The notes below the pieces were generated by a model. It saw only the letters and a list, made by a program, of their open reading frames with translations. It made no database searches and was not told where the DNA came from. The translations under genes and the position numbers were made by a program. Source: Mucilaginibacter ginsenosidivorax (GTDB lineage Bacteria > Bacteroidota > Bacteroidia > Sphingobacteriales > Sphingobacteriaceae). From it: a DNA stretch of 64,000 nt. The stretch spans positions 6,138,001 through 6,202,000 of the forward strand of contig NZ_CP042437.1 of assembly GCF_007971525.1 (NCBI RefSeq), read 5' to 3'. Below are positions 1 to 7,512 of the stretch, piece by piece; the first letter of the stretch is position 1, and every line of letters begins with the position of its first letter.

Positions 1-1
1 A

Positions 2-463
2 ACTATTTTCTGGCTTGGTTTTTTAACCGGCACGCTTGATGGTATGGCAGCCATCATCTGGAGTTTTATTACCAACCCCAAGGTGGGCGCCGATGTTATT
101 TTTGAATTTATTGCAAGCGCCGTATTTGGCAAAGCGGCTTTTACCAGCGGCACGCAAATGGTAGTGGCTGGCGTGTTTTTCCATTACCTTATAGCATTTT
201 TGTTTACCACAGCCTTTTACCTGCTTTACCCGTTTTTTGATAAGCTTATCCGTAATAAATATATTATAGCCGTTGTTTACGGTATTATAGTTTGGCTGGT
301 AATGAACCTAATCGTAGTGCCCTTAAGTAAAATTGGTTACCATCACATTAAAGTGCATGTAGCTTTAACCGGGTTGGTTATCCTTATCGTTTGCATTGGC
401 ATACCCGTTGCGCTTATTGCCGATAATAAATACTGGAAGGCTAAATTTTCTCCAAAAAAATAA
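2..463 (+). CDS. Small integral membrane protein, 5' end outside the window
   Basis: The reading frame is open from base 2, and the residues before the first ATG at 44 (TIFWLGFLTGTLDG) already look like a membrane helix, so the gene very probably starts upstream of the window. About four hydrophobic helices are visible, including one around FFHYLIAFLFTTAFYLLYPFF and a C-terminal one ending in VALIADNKYWKAKF. No catalytic motif is seen. It resembles small YagU-like or DUF1440-like bacterial membrane proteins, but I am not sure of the family. Its stop codon overlaps the next start by one base (TAATG), so the two genes are probably co-transcribed. Confidence 0.7.
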   Translation, partial: TIFWLGFLTGTLDGMAAIIWSFITNPKVGADVIFEFIASAVFGKAAFTSGTQMVVAGVFFHYLIAFLFTTAFYLLYPFFDKLIRNKYIIAVVYGIIVWLVMNLIVVPLSKIGYHHIKVHVALTGLVILIVCIGIPVALIADNKYWKAKFSPKK

Positions 464-1005
464 TGAGTATTGTTTTTCCGTCAGCCGTTTTTCCGCAATT
501 AAAAACCGACAGATTGGTTTTAAGGGAGCTTGTCCCAGCAGATAGTGAGCAGCTTTTAGCTATCCGCAGTAATGAAGCTATAAGCCGTTTTATAGGCCGT
601 AGTAACCAGCAAACTATGGAGGCCATTAATCAATTCATCCGGGCGCGTAACGAGGATAGGCTTAACGGGAAAGGCGTGTACTGGGCTATCCAATTAAAAA
701 ATACTCCTGGTGTTATAGGCACTATTTGCTGCTGGAATTTTGATTACGACGCGGCAACCGCAGAAATTGGCTATGAACTGCTGCCAACATACCAGGGTAG
801 CGGGTTGATGGGCGAGGCCATCAAAAAAGTTATAGCCTTTGGGTTTAAGGATATGCAGCTTAAAACTATAACGGCCTGGCCAATGCCGCAAAATGAGCCA
901 TCGGTAAAACTATTGGAACGCAACGGATTTACTTATTCGGAAACGGTTGATGGGCAGCTGGTTTATAAATTGAACAATACCGGGGTGCTTAATAACAGCC
1001 AATAA
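463..1005 (+). CDS. GNAT family N-acetyltransferase (RimJ/RimL type)
   Basis: A 180-residue protein with the order typical of the acetyltransferase_3 group: an N-terminal strand and arginine-rich helix (LKTDRLVLRELVPADSEQL), a central IGTICCWNFD strand, the AEIGYELLPTYQGSGLMGEA segment carrying the acetyl-CoA pyrophosphate loop (QGSGLMGEA), and the C-terminal NEPSVKLLERNGF signature. Family members transfer acetyl groups from acetyl-CoA to protein N-termini or small amines; the substrate cannot be told from sequence. The start is fixed by a one-base overlap with the preceding stop, which suggests translational coupling. Confidence 0.9.
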   Translation: MSIVFPSAVFPQLKTDRLVLRELVPADSEQLLAIRSNEAISRFIGRSNQQTMEAINQFIRARNEDRLNGKGVYWAIQLKNTPGVIGTICCWNFDYDAATAEIGYELLPTYQGSGLMGEAIKKVIAFGFKDMQLKTITAWPMPQNEPSVKLLERNGFTYSETVDGQLVYKLNNTGVLNNSQ

Positions 1006-1006
1006 A

Positions 1007-1038
1007 AAAGGGCCTGGCGTTTTATTGCCAAACCCTTT
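1007..1038. terminator. Hairpin between convergent GNAT and fasciclin genes
   Basis: AAAGGG and GGC on the left arm pair with GCC and CCCTTT on the right, with a symmetric three-base internal loop and an AT-rich apex. It lies two bases after the GNAT stop and could terminate transcription in either direction. Confidence 0.5.
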
Positions 1039-1108
1039 GGATTTAAAATTGATCATTAATCCCGGTAACTATACAGGGATGTCTTTCTTAAAGTGCAGTG
1101 CTGCTGAA

Positions 1109-1693
1109 TTATTGCGGCATCAGCACGCCATTTAAGCCATGAATAACGCCGTTTGACGCCATGGTATCAAACGAGATAACTAAGGCTGCGTTCCCTTTGG
1201 CATCTACAATTTGCAAATTGCTTTTATCATTTACCGATAGCGTAAGATTATCACCGTCTATAGTTTTTAATACTGCTTTTCCTTTACCCGCGCTTAAAGC
1301 TTTAATAATATCGGCTTTGGTATATTTACCGGCAACTACATGGTATTTGAGCACTTTGGCCAGTTTGCCATGATCTTTGGTCAAATCGTCCATAGTGGGC
1401 TTTGGCACTTTGCTGAATGCAACATCATTTGGCGCAAATACAGTGAATGGGCCGGGGCCTTTTAATGTAGTTTCCAGGTCGGCAGTTTTAACGGCCAGTG
1501 CTAATGGAGCAAAATCTGTGGTGCTGCTTAAAACGCCTACTACATCGCCCGATGCGGCTGCAGGAGCGGCGGGTGTAGTTGCAGGGGCTGTTTTAGTGGT
1601 ATCTGTTTGCTGGGTTTGCGCCATAGCGTTGTTTGATAAAAATCCGATGCCTAAGGCGGCCACAGCAATTAAAACTGACTTTTTCATGTTCAT
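1109..1693 (-). CDS. Secreted fasciclin (FAS1) domain protein
   Basis: A 194-residue protein with an N-terminal signal peptide (MKKSVLIAVAALGIGFLSNNAMAQ), an Ala/Pro/Thr-rich linker, then one FAS1 domain from about residue 50 to the end. The domain shows both conserved FAS1 blocks: GPFTVFAPNDVAFSKVP and a C-terminal NGVIHGLNGVLMP. FAS1 domains act in adhesion or envelope interactions. It is probably exported to the periplasm or surface. The start could be the ATG at 1693 or the one two codons later (1687); both keep the signal peptide. It stands alone, convergent with the GNAT gene. Confidence 0.92.
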   Translation of the reverse strand: MNMKKSVLIAVAALGIGFLSNNAMAQTQQTDTTKTAPATTPAAPAAASGDVVGVLSSTTDFAPLALAVKTADLETTLKGPGPFTVFAPNDVAFSKVPKPTMDDLTKDHGKLAKVLKYHVVAGKYTKADIIKALSAGKGKAVLKTIDGDNLTLSVNDKSNLQIVDAKGNAALVISFDTMASNGVIHGLNGVLMPQ

Positions 1694-2117
1694 CTTTCTT
1701 TTTGATTTTGTTCGTAAATTAAATGTAAATGAGTAGCAGTTTACCTAATAGTATTTTCTTTTAAGTTATATAATTAATAAATATGCACAGGTATTATAAC
1801 TAATAATTACACAAAAGGTTTTAAATAGACCGGAATTGGACGAATTGAGGCGAATTTCACGAATTAAGAAAGAGGGCGAATTTCTTGAATTTGAGCAGGT
1901 TGAACAGGTGCGAATGTTACGAGCATTTTTTGAAAGAAATTCAAGTGGAGGGTACAATTGATTGTTGAATGAGAGGGCTGCCGGGCGAAAATGCTGCCTG
2001 AAAGCGCATTGGTTCAAATGCGGATATAGCGGTCATTAATCGGTATTTCTATTTCGGCAATAAAAATGTAGTTTTAAAAACTTTGCCGTTCGGTCTTCCG
2101 GGGCTTATATACATATC
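1694..2117. other. Intergenic spacer with AATTCG-rich repeats
   Basis: Roughly 1840-1900 contains several degenerate copies of a GAATT(T)C/CGAATT motif in phase with each other (for example GCGAATTTCACGAATT). The same kind of repeat recurs near 5.2, 43.6, 47.25, 53.95 and 54.2 kb. A reverse-strand open frame covers 1766-2017 but reads through the repeat and has no recognisable features. The bases before 2118 (AAAACTTTGCCG) may include the -7 element for the following gene. Confidence 0.4.
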
Positions 2118-2513
2118 ATGAAAATCTGGAAATTACTTTTATTGCAATACCTTTTTTCGGTGTTATTATCCATCGTACTTAATTTTGTATTTATGCTGTT
2201 CACGGTTAAGGGCCAGTGGGATAGTCACCTGGTGCCATCAACCCTGGTTGGCGCTTTAGTGCTTGATTTCCCCCTAACTTTGCTTTGGATCCCCGGCCTT
2301 TTTATGTCTATAAACTTTAAAAACCAAAAAAATAAGGCATTTATAGTGTGTTTCATGACACCCATAGCAATTCTGGGTTATGTGTTGGTTGGCACAAAAC
2401 TGCAATACAGCGATAAGGAATTTTACGCCACCCACATAATCTCGCAGATAATTGTACTTTGCTTTATGTTTTTCAGGAGGTTAACGCCTGATAATATTGT
2501 TGAGGAAGATTGA
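2118..2513 (+). CDS. Hypothetical four-helix membrane protein, copy 1
   Basis: 131 residues with about four hydrophobic segments: an N-terminal LLLLQYLFSVLLSIVLNFVF helix, a second around TLVGALVLDFPLTLLWIPGLF, a third around IVCFMTPIAILGYVLVG and a fourth around HIISQIIVLCFMFF. No motif was recognised. The N-terminal arrangement (lysine, hydrophobic helix, LxS-I-x-N, then a KG turn) closely matches the next gene, so the two look like tandem diverged paralogs. Its role is unknown. Confidence 0.65.
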   Translation: MKIWKLLLLQYLFSVLLSIVLNFVFMLFTVKGQWDSHLVPSTLVGALVLDFPLTLLWIPGLFMSINFKNQKNKAFIVCFMTPIAILGYVLVGTKLQYSDKEFYATHIISQIIVLCFMFFRRLTPDNIVEED

Positions 2514-2522
2514 AGGGCTGCT

Positions 2523-2541
2523 AATGTCATTTTGTGACATT
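2523..2541. terminator. Small perfect hairpin after membrane gene
   Basis: AATGTCA and TGACATT form a 7-bp stem around TTTTG, ten bases after the stop of the preceding gene. There is no clear T-run, so terminator function is only possible. Confidence 0.35.
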
Positions 2542-2627
2542 CATATTAAAGCTTTAAACAAGCTATTACATTATTTTGCACCTGCATACAAACATGGCCT
2601 GCGGGCTATGCTCAAAAATATTCAACT

Positions 2628-3008
2628 ATGAAAGTACTCGCCAGGCAGCTTTTTAAAACGGTTATATTTTCTGTCATTTTATCAATTGCAGTGAACAGTA
2701 TTTATTACGCCCTTACCCAAAAAGGGGCCGACTACTCCATCGCTTTGCCTAAAATTTGCGAAGGGATAGTGTTACTTAACATTATTGTTTTTATAATGTC
2801 GCTGCCATCATTATTCCTGGTAAATCCTGCCTATTGGAATAACCTGCCGGTAAGGTTGCCGCTGTATTTTGGCGGGGCCATAGCTTTTATAGTAACCATA
2901 TTTACCATGCAGCTGCCCCCGCAGTATAAGGTGATTTACCTTATAACAGGGTTCGTCTTTTTAACAGTGCATAGCGTTTTTTACTACCTGAAGGTAAAAA
3001 AAGGATAA
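2628..3008 (+). CDS. Hypothetical four-helix membrane protein, copy 2
   Basis: 126 residues with four predicted helices (VIFSVILSIAVNSIYYAL; IVLLNIIVFIMSLPSLFLV; LPLYFGGAIAFIVTIF; VIYLITGFVFLTVHSVFYYL). It shares length, helix pattern and N-terminal sequence features with the preceding gene, which points to a tandem duplication followed by divergence. No enzymatic motif is visible. An ATTATTTTGCAC segment 40 to 50 bases upstream resembles a weak Bacteroidota -7 element. Confidence 0.65.
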   Translation: MKVLARQLFKTVIFSVILSIAVNSIYYALTQKGADYSIALPKICEGIVLLNIIVFIMSLPSLFLVNPAYWNNLPVRLPLYFGGAIAFIVTIFTMQLPPQYKVIYLITGFVFLTVHSVFYYLKVKKG

Positions 3009-3072
3009 CAACCCCCGATATAAAAGCAGGTTATGGGTTTTTGAAAGATTTCAGGTAAACTTGCAACATCAA

Positions 3073-4212
3073 ATGAAAGCATTTTACGGAGATTTAAAAT
3101 TAGGTATTTTAGGAGGCGGCCAGTTAGGGCGCATGCTGATACAACAGGCTATAAATTATAATGTTACGGTTAAAATCCTCGATCCTGACCGGGAAGCTCC
3201 CTGCCGCAAACTTTGCGATGAGTTTACCGTGGGTTCGCTGGGCGATTACGAAACTGTATATAACTTTGGAAAAACCGTTGATTTACTTACCATCGAAATA
3301 GAGAAGGTAAATGTAGACGCGCTGGAGCAGCTGGAGAAAGAAGGTGTGCTGGTTTACCCACAATCGCGCATCATCAGGCTGATACAGGACAAAGGTTTGC
3401 AAAAGCAATTCTTCAAAGAAAACGATATCCCTACCGCCGATTTCCAGATTATATCGTCGCCCCGGGAATTACTGCAAAGCACTATTCCTTTTCCTTATAT
3501 CCAAAAACTCCGCAGGGATGGTTATGATGGTAAAGGCGTTTACAAGGTAGTTGATGAAAGTTACCTGGATAAAGCTTTTAAAGAACCCAGCCTGATAGAG
3601 CAATGGGTTGATTTTGAAAAAGAAATAGGCGTAATAGTAGCCCGCAACGAAAATGGAGAAGTAAGCACCTTCCCGCTGGTGGAGATGGAATTTAACCCCG
3701 AAGCCAACCTGGTTGAGTTTTTAATTTCGCCCTCAACCCTACCATTTGAAGTACAGCAACAAGCAGAACAGATAGCCAAAAAAATAGCCGAAAGCCTGAA
3801 AATAGTTGGCCTGCTGGCCGTTGAGATGTTTTTAGATAAAAACGGCAAAATATTAGTCAATGAACTGGCCCCGCGTCCGCATAACAGCGGGCACCAAACC
3901 ATTGAGGGCAACGTGGTATCGCAGTTTGAACAACATTTAAGGGCCATATTTAACCAGCCATTAGGCGACACCACCTGCCTGAACAACGCCATTATGGTAA
4001 ACGTATTAGGCGAAGCCGGCTACGAAGGCCCCGCCGTTTACAAAGGGATAGAAAAGGTGCTAAAAGTGCCCGGTGTTTACATTCACCTTTACGGCAAAGC
4101 GCTGACAAAACCTTTTAGGAAAATGGGGCATGTGACGATAGTAGACGCGGATAGAGAGAAAGCGATAGAAAAAGCGAGATTTGTGCAGAAAACGTTGAAG
4201 GTTATAAGTTAG
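3073..4212 (+). CDS. purK: N5-carboxyaminoimidazole ribonucleotide synthase
   Basis: PurK makes N5-CAIR from AIR, bicarbonate and ATP in purine synthesis. The 379-residue product has the N-terminal glycine loop (LGILGGGQLGRM), the ATP-grasp core with the RRDGYDGKGVYKV loop, and the C-terminal signature NELAPRPHNSGHQTIEG with HLRAIFNQPLG, all typical of the family. I place the start at the ATG at 3073; an in-frame TTG at 3061 lies inside TAAACTTGC, which looks like a promoter -7 element. The partner gene purE follows after about 370 bases of repeats on the same strand. Confidence 0.95.
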   Translation: MKAFYGDLKLGILGGGQLGRMLIQQAINYNVTVKILDPDREAPCRKLCDEFTVGSLGDYETVYNFGKTVDLLTIEIEKVNVDALEQLEKEGVLVYPQSRIIRLIQDKGLQKQFFKENDIPTADFQIISSPRELLQSTIPFPYIQKLRRDGYDGKGVYKVVDESYLDKAFKEPSLIEQWVDFEKEIGVIVARNENGEVSTFPLVEMEFNPEANLVEFLISPSTLPFEVQQQAEQIAKKIAESLKIVGLLAVEMFLDKNGKILVNELAPRPHNSGHQTIEGNVVSQFEQHLRAIFNQPLGDTTCLNNAIMVNVLGEAGYEGPAVYKGIEKVLKVPGVYIHLYGKALTKPFRKMGHVTIVDADREKAIEKARFVQKTLKVIS

Positions 4213-4220
4213 ACAAAATA

Positions 4221-4305
4221 TGTCATTGCGAGGAACGAAGCAATCTCCTCGTAAGCATGACCGCTGTGTATGCGAAGTGATTGCCAAGCTGCGCTCGCAA
4301 TGACA
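4221..4305. repeat. TGTCATTGCGAG palindromic element
   Basis: An 85-bp element whose ends are a perfect 12-bp inverted repeat: TGTCATTGCGAG at 4221-4232 and CTCGCAATGACA at 4294-4305. Its inner part carries AGGAACGAAGCAATCTC. A truncated right end recurs at about 4532-4563. This is a REP/MITE-like intergenic element and would fold into a long hairpin in the purK-purE transcript. Confidence 0.75.
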
Positions 4306-4319
4306 TAAGCAAGAAAAAT

Positions 4320-4350
4320 GACTTACGAAGTTTTTAAAACTTCGTAAGTC
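4320..4350. repeat. Perfect 31-bp palindrome
   Basis: GACTTACGAAGTTTT at 4320-4334 and its exact reverse complement at 4336-4350 flank one T. This is a perfect 15-bp stem with almost no loop, so it would cruciform or act as a two-fold protein site more readily than as a classic terminator. Confidence 0.7.
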
Positions 4351-4379
4351 GGTAAAAAACAATGTCCAAAATAAAATAT

Positions 4380-4465
4380 TGTCATCCTGAGGGACGAAGG
4401 ATCTATTCACGAATTTTTCTATCGGTCATGTATAGCAGGTAGATCCTTCGTTCCTCAGGGTGACA
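4380..4465. repeat. TGTCATCCTGAGG palindromic element
   Basis: An 86-bp hairpin element of the same design as 4221-4305 but a different sequence: TGTCATCCTGAGG at the left end and CCTCAGGGTGACA at the right (one mismatch), with inner arms GACGAAGGATCTA and TAGATCCTTCGT. Confidence 0.75.
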
Positions 4466-4531
4466 GAAAATTAATACCTCATTACGGGTTCCCGATCAAT
4501 TTTCTAACTGTGCAAATTCGCTTTGCACCCG

Positions 4532-4563
4532 ACGAGATTGCCGCGCTACGCTCGCAATGACAT
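4532..4563. repeat. Truncated copy of the TGTCATTGCGAG element
   Basis: GAGATTGCCGCGCTACGCTCGCAATGACA-type sequence matches the right half of the element at 4221-4305; the left half is missing. It ends about 17 bases before the purE start. Confidence 0.6.
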
Positions 4564-4580
4564 AAAATTGTAACAACAAC

Positions 4581-5072
4581 ATGAGCCAACCAAAAGTAGC
4601 TATCATTATGGGCAGCAAATCTGATTTGCATATTATGCAGGATGCTGCCGATGTTTTAAAAGAATTAGGTGTTGAATACGAAATTACGGTAGTATCGGCA
4701 CACCGCACACCGGATAGGATGTTTAGCTATGCACGTGCCGCTGCCGACAGGGGCATTAAGGTAATCATCGCAGGTGCCGGTGGTGCCGCGCATTTGCCTG
4801 GTATGGTGGCATCATTAACCCATTTGCCGGTTATTGGGGTGCCTGTAAAATCAAGCAACTCTATTGATGGCTGGGATTCGATACTTTCGATACTCCAGAT
4901 GCCAAACGGGATTCCTGTGGCCACTGTAGCCCTTAATGCAGCCAAAAATGCAGGCATACTTGCCGCGCAAATCCTATCAACTGCCGACGAATACCTGGTA
5001 AAAAACCTTATCGATTTTAAAGAAGACCTGAAGAAAAAGGTTGAAGAATCGGCAAGAGAAATGGAAGGGTAA
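4581..5072 (+). CDS. purE: N5-carboxyaminoimidazole ribonucleotide mutase
   Basis: PurE class I converts N5-CAIR to CAIR, the step after PurK. The 163-residue product has the usual length, with MGSKSD at residues 10-15, SAHRTP at 39-44 and GAGGAAHLPGMVASLT-type active-site segment followed by PVIGVPV. These are the substrate-binding loops of the family. It lies downstream of purK on the same strand but is separated from it by about 370 bases of palindromic repeats, which could uncouple their expression. Confidence 0.96.
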   Translation: MSQPKVAIIMGSKSDLHIMQDAADVLKELGVEYEITVVSAHRTPDRMFSYARAAADRGIKVIIAGAGGAAHLPGMVASLTHLPVIGVPVKSSNSIDGWDSILSILQMPNGIPVATVALNAAKNAGILAAQILSTADEYLVKNLIDFKEDLKKKVEESAREMEG

Positions 5073-5077
5073 AAGAG

Positions 5078-5105
5078 AATCAAGAGTCAAGAATCAAGAG
5101 CCAAG
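5078..5105. repeat. Four-heptamer array
   Basis: Four consecutive 7-bp units of the pattern ARYCAAG (such as AATCAAG and AGTCAAG) lie just after the purE stop. The same words build the arms of hairpin elements near 25.6, 27.0 and 53.0 kb; here I see only one arm. Confidence 0.65.
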
Positions 5106-5479
5106 ATGAACAGCCAATGCCGAATTAACCCGACGGTTTGAAAGGGCTGCGAATGTGCAGATGAAGGAATTATTTGAAGATGTCTGAACTCGAATTAAAC
5201 GAATTTTTAGAATTTCTCGAATTGGCTTTTTAAATTCCGGTAATTCTTTAATTCTGTAAATTCAGGTTCAGACAAAATTCTGCCCATTCTTTAATTCTGA
5301 AAATTCTGATTCAGACAATTGCAATAGGGATGGGCGCGGATACCGGCCAACGTGTGTAATGCCTGCAGGCGTATGAGCATACAGCCCGGCCCGCTTCTAC
5401 CAGCGGGATTGCCCTGCAATCTACTGTAAACTTAAAACTGCATGCCGCAAGCTGCCCACTGCAAACTGAGAACTGCCCA
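5106..5479. repeat. Intergenic spacer with AATTCTG repeats
   Basis: Between purE and the YqgE gene there is no plausible gene. About 5190-5325 holds imperfect direct repeats built from TTCTTTAATTCTG and ATTCTGATTCAGACAA; a related copy (AATTCTGAGAATTCTG) is at about 10470-10505. The remainder (5326-5475) shows nothing I can assign. Confidence 0.5.
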
Positions 5480-6043
5480 CTAATTCAGTGCCGGATTTTC
5501 CGGAAAGTTGGCTATATGTGCGTAGCGGTTGCCCAGACCTTTGATCACATCTTTCCACAGGTTGTGCTCTTCGCCTTCAAAAAGGGTTTCGGGGGCAAAC
5601 CTGTCGGTTACTATCCAGCTGTCGGCGGCAATTTCTCCGTCCAGCTGCTGCGCTGTCCAGCCGGAGTAGCCTGCAAAAAATTTTATTTCGGTTTGGTTAA
5701 GCTGGTAGTTGCTCACCAGCTTTTTTATTTGCTCAAAATCGCCGCCCCAGTATACGCCCGAAGCAATTTCAATACCGCCGTCAATTTTTTCGGGTACCCG
5801 GTGGATAAAGTGCAAGGTGTTTTTGCCTACTGGTCCGCCTTCATAAACCGGCATTTCGGAGTACGATACATCGGGCAGTACGTCGCCAAGCATATATTCG
5901 CCATGGTGGTTTAAAATAAAGCCCATGGCGCCGTCGGCAGAAAATTCTGTGAGGATAATGACCGACCGTTTAAAGTTAGGATCCAGCATAAAGGGTTCAG
6001 AAATAAGCAGGCGTCCGGCGGCTGCCGATATAGTACTTAACAT
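5480..6043 (-). CDS. YqgE/AlgH family protein (UPF0301)
   Basis: 187 residues, the normal length for the YqgE/AlgH family. Family marks are the N-terminal GRLLISEPFMLDPNFKRSVIILTE, then GAMGFILNHH, then VYEGGPVG and the C-terminal FAGYSGWTAQQLDGEI and SWIVTD. The biochemical role of the family is unsettled; AlgH in Pseudomonas was linked to alginate regulation. It is monocistronic here and divergent from pdxH, with a 107-bp shared upstream region that is very AT-rich. Confidence 0.93.
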   Translation of the reverse strand: MLSTISAAAGRLLISEPFMLDPNFKRSVIILTEFSADGAMGFILNHHGEYMLGDVLPDVSYSEMPVYEGGPVGKNTLHFIHRVPEKIDGGIEIASGVYWGGDFEQIKKLVSNYQLNQTEIKFFAGYSGWTAQQLDGEIAADSWIVTDRFAPETLFEGEEHNLWKDVIKGLGNRYAHIANFPENPALN

Positions 6044-6150
6044 ACAGGTTTAAATTTAAATAACACAACAAGCATAGTAAAAATATGTTCAATTATGAAA
6101 ATGAAAATATATCAATATATACGGATTAATTAATTAGTAAGTTTGCACAA

Positions 6151-6798
6151 ATGGACGAGCAGCAACTACAAAATTTAAGGCAGGAATATTCTGCCGCTAC
6201 TTTATTGGAAAACAGCACAAAGGCCGACCCTATGAACCAGTTTGAACAATGGTTTAACGAAGCTTTGGCCGCAAAATTGCCTGAGCCTAACGCCATGACC
6301 CTGGCTACGGCAACTACAAACGGAAAACCATCGGCGCGGATTGTTTTGCTAAAAGGTATTAATAAAGAGGGGTTTATGTTTTACACCAATTACCTGAGCC
6401 GTAAGGGTAAAGAAATAACTAAAAATCCGCATGGCGCCATCACCTTTTTTTGGGGCGAACTGGAACGCCAGGTGCGTATTGAAGGTACATTGGAGAAATT
6501 GAGCAAAGAAGAATCTGAACGGTATTTTCACTCGCGCCCTGTAGACAGCCAGATAGGTGCATTGGTATCGCCGCAAAGCCAGGAAATTGAAGACAGGAAA
6601 GTGCTGGAAGAAAAACAAGCCCAGCTTACAGCCGAATACGAAGGCAAGGAAATTCCGAAGCCATCATATTGGGGGGGATACATTTTAAAGCCGCAACTGG
6701 TAGAGTTTTGGCAGGGCAGGCCAAGCAGGCTGCATGATCGTATCCTTTACAAGAAAACTGATAAAAAAACCTGGAAAAAAGTACGTTTGGCCCCATGA
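6151..6798 (+). CDS. pdxH: Pyridoxamine 5'-phosphate oxidase
   Basis: PdxH oxidises pyridoxamine or pyridoxine 5'-phosphate to PLP using FMN and O2. The 215-residue protein is full length. Visible family blocks are ARIVLLKGINKEGFMFYTNY (FMN binding), FFWGELERQVRIEG, the SRPVDSQIGALVSPQS segment, and the C-terminal VEFWQGRPSRLHDRILY containing the substrate-binding arginine. Its last four bases overlap the start of the following nuoC-like gene (ATGA), so the two are translationally coupled. Confidence 0.96.
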   Translation: MDEQQLQNLRQEYSAATLLENSTKADPMNQFEQWFNEALAAKLPEPNAMTLATATTNGKPSARIVLLKGINKEGFMFYTNYLSRKGKEITKNPHGAITFFWGELERQVRIEGTLEKLSKEESERYFHSRPVDSQIGALVSPQSQEIEDRKVLEEKQAQLTAEYEGKEIPKPSYWGGYILKPQLVEFWQGRPSRLHDRILYKKTDKKTWKKVRLAP

Positions 6799-7292
6799 TG
6801 TTTAACGACATTAAATTATTACTTATCCAAAAATTTGGCGACGCTGTTATTGCCGGCGAAGAAACCGGCGGCCTGCAGCCTGCCTTGCTCATTAACCCCG
6901 ACGATATTGACCGGGTGTGCCTGGAGCTGCGTAATAACCCCAAAACATACTTCGATTTTTTATCAAGCATCAGCGGGTTGCATTATAACGATGAGGCCAA
7001 CCGGTACGGTGTGGTTTATCACCTCACATCTATTCCGTATAAAACGCAGCTTACCCTAAAGATAAGCAAGCCCCACGACCGGGAAAGCAGCGAACTCCCC
7101 GAATTTAAAAGCATCACCGCCATATACCGCACTGCCGACTGGCACGAACGCGAAGCTTATGACCTTTTAGGCATCTTCTTCACCAGCCATCCCGACCTGC
7201 GCCGCATTTTATTACCCGATGACTGGGATGGTTTCCCGTTACGCAAGGATTATAAGGCGGCGGAGTATTATAAGGGAATTAAGATAGATTAA
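6795..7292 (+). CDS. nuoC: NADH-quinone oxidoreductase subunit C (30 kDa), isolated copy
   Basis: 165 residues matching the 30-kDa subunit of complex I: the core signature TADWHEREAYDLLGIFF, followed by SHPDLRRILLPDDW and GFPLRKDY. The soluble peripheral-arm subunit normally sits between nuoB and nuoD. Here no other nuo gene is present, and it overlaps pdxH by four bases. Downstream is a repeat and an unrelated BlaI gene. The start at 6795 gives MMFNDIK; the second Met is equally possible. It may be the sole nuoC of a scattered nuo set or a paralog. Confidence 0.88.
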   Translation: MMFNDIKLLLIQKFGDAVIAGEETGGLQPALLINPDDIDRVCLELRNNPKTYFDFLSSISGLHYNDEANRYGVVYHLTSIPYKTQLTLKISKPHDRESSELPEFKSITAIYRTADWHEREAYDLLGIFFTSHPDLRRILLPDDWDGFPLRKDYKAAEYYKGIKID

Positions 7293-7304
7293 GATAGATT
7301 AAGA

Positions 7305-7433
7305 TGCCTCACCTAAATCCTCTCCAAAGTAGAGGACTTTTGATTTGCACATTTGTTAGCCTCGTAGTGTTAAAAACATCACGGGGCTTTCCTTTTTCAG
7401 AACCCTCTCCTTTGAAGAGGGCAGGGTGAGGCT
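7305..7433. repeat. GCCTCACC inverted-repeat element
   Basis: GCCTCACCTAAATCCTCTCC at the left end and its imperfect complement ending in GGGTGAGGC at the right bound a 129-bp palindromic element, with internal CCTCTCC/GGAGAGG-type arms. It resembles the CTCCCC/GGGGAG repeats near 28.2 and 29.25 kb. It lies between nuoC and the blaI promoter. Confidence 0.6.
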
Positions 7434-7471
7434 ATTGCCTTTGTTAATTTTTGTTAAATAATTTTGATATT

Positions 7472-7505
7472 TACGAACTATTCGTAGATTTACGAAATAA
7501 TCGTA
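7472..7505. promoter_or_regulatory. Two tandem putative BlaI operators
   Basis: TACGAACTATTCGTA at 7472-7486 has perfect 6-bp arms; TACGAAATAATCGTA at 7491-7505 has 5-bp arms. Their centres are 19 bp apart and the second ends eight bases before the BlaI start. Position and dyad symmetry fit autorepression by the downstream BlaI protein. The word differs from the operators of the second BlaI system at 19.75 kb. Confidence 0.7.
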
Positions 7506-7512
7506 ATTAGCA

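Noticed and set aside
1766..2017. Reverse-strand open frame of 83 codons
   Set aside because: It runs through the AATTCG repeat region, has no signal, motif or sensible composition, and no clear start context.
3561..3992. Long reverse-strand frame (143 codons) inside purK
   Set aside because: Serine- and cysteine-rich antisense shadow of a well-supported ATP-grasp gene.
4060..4410. Reverse-strand frame across the end of purK and the repeats
   Set aside because: Built largely from the palindromic elements (CHCERSLAITS-type peptide); a common artefact of such repeats.
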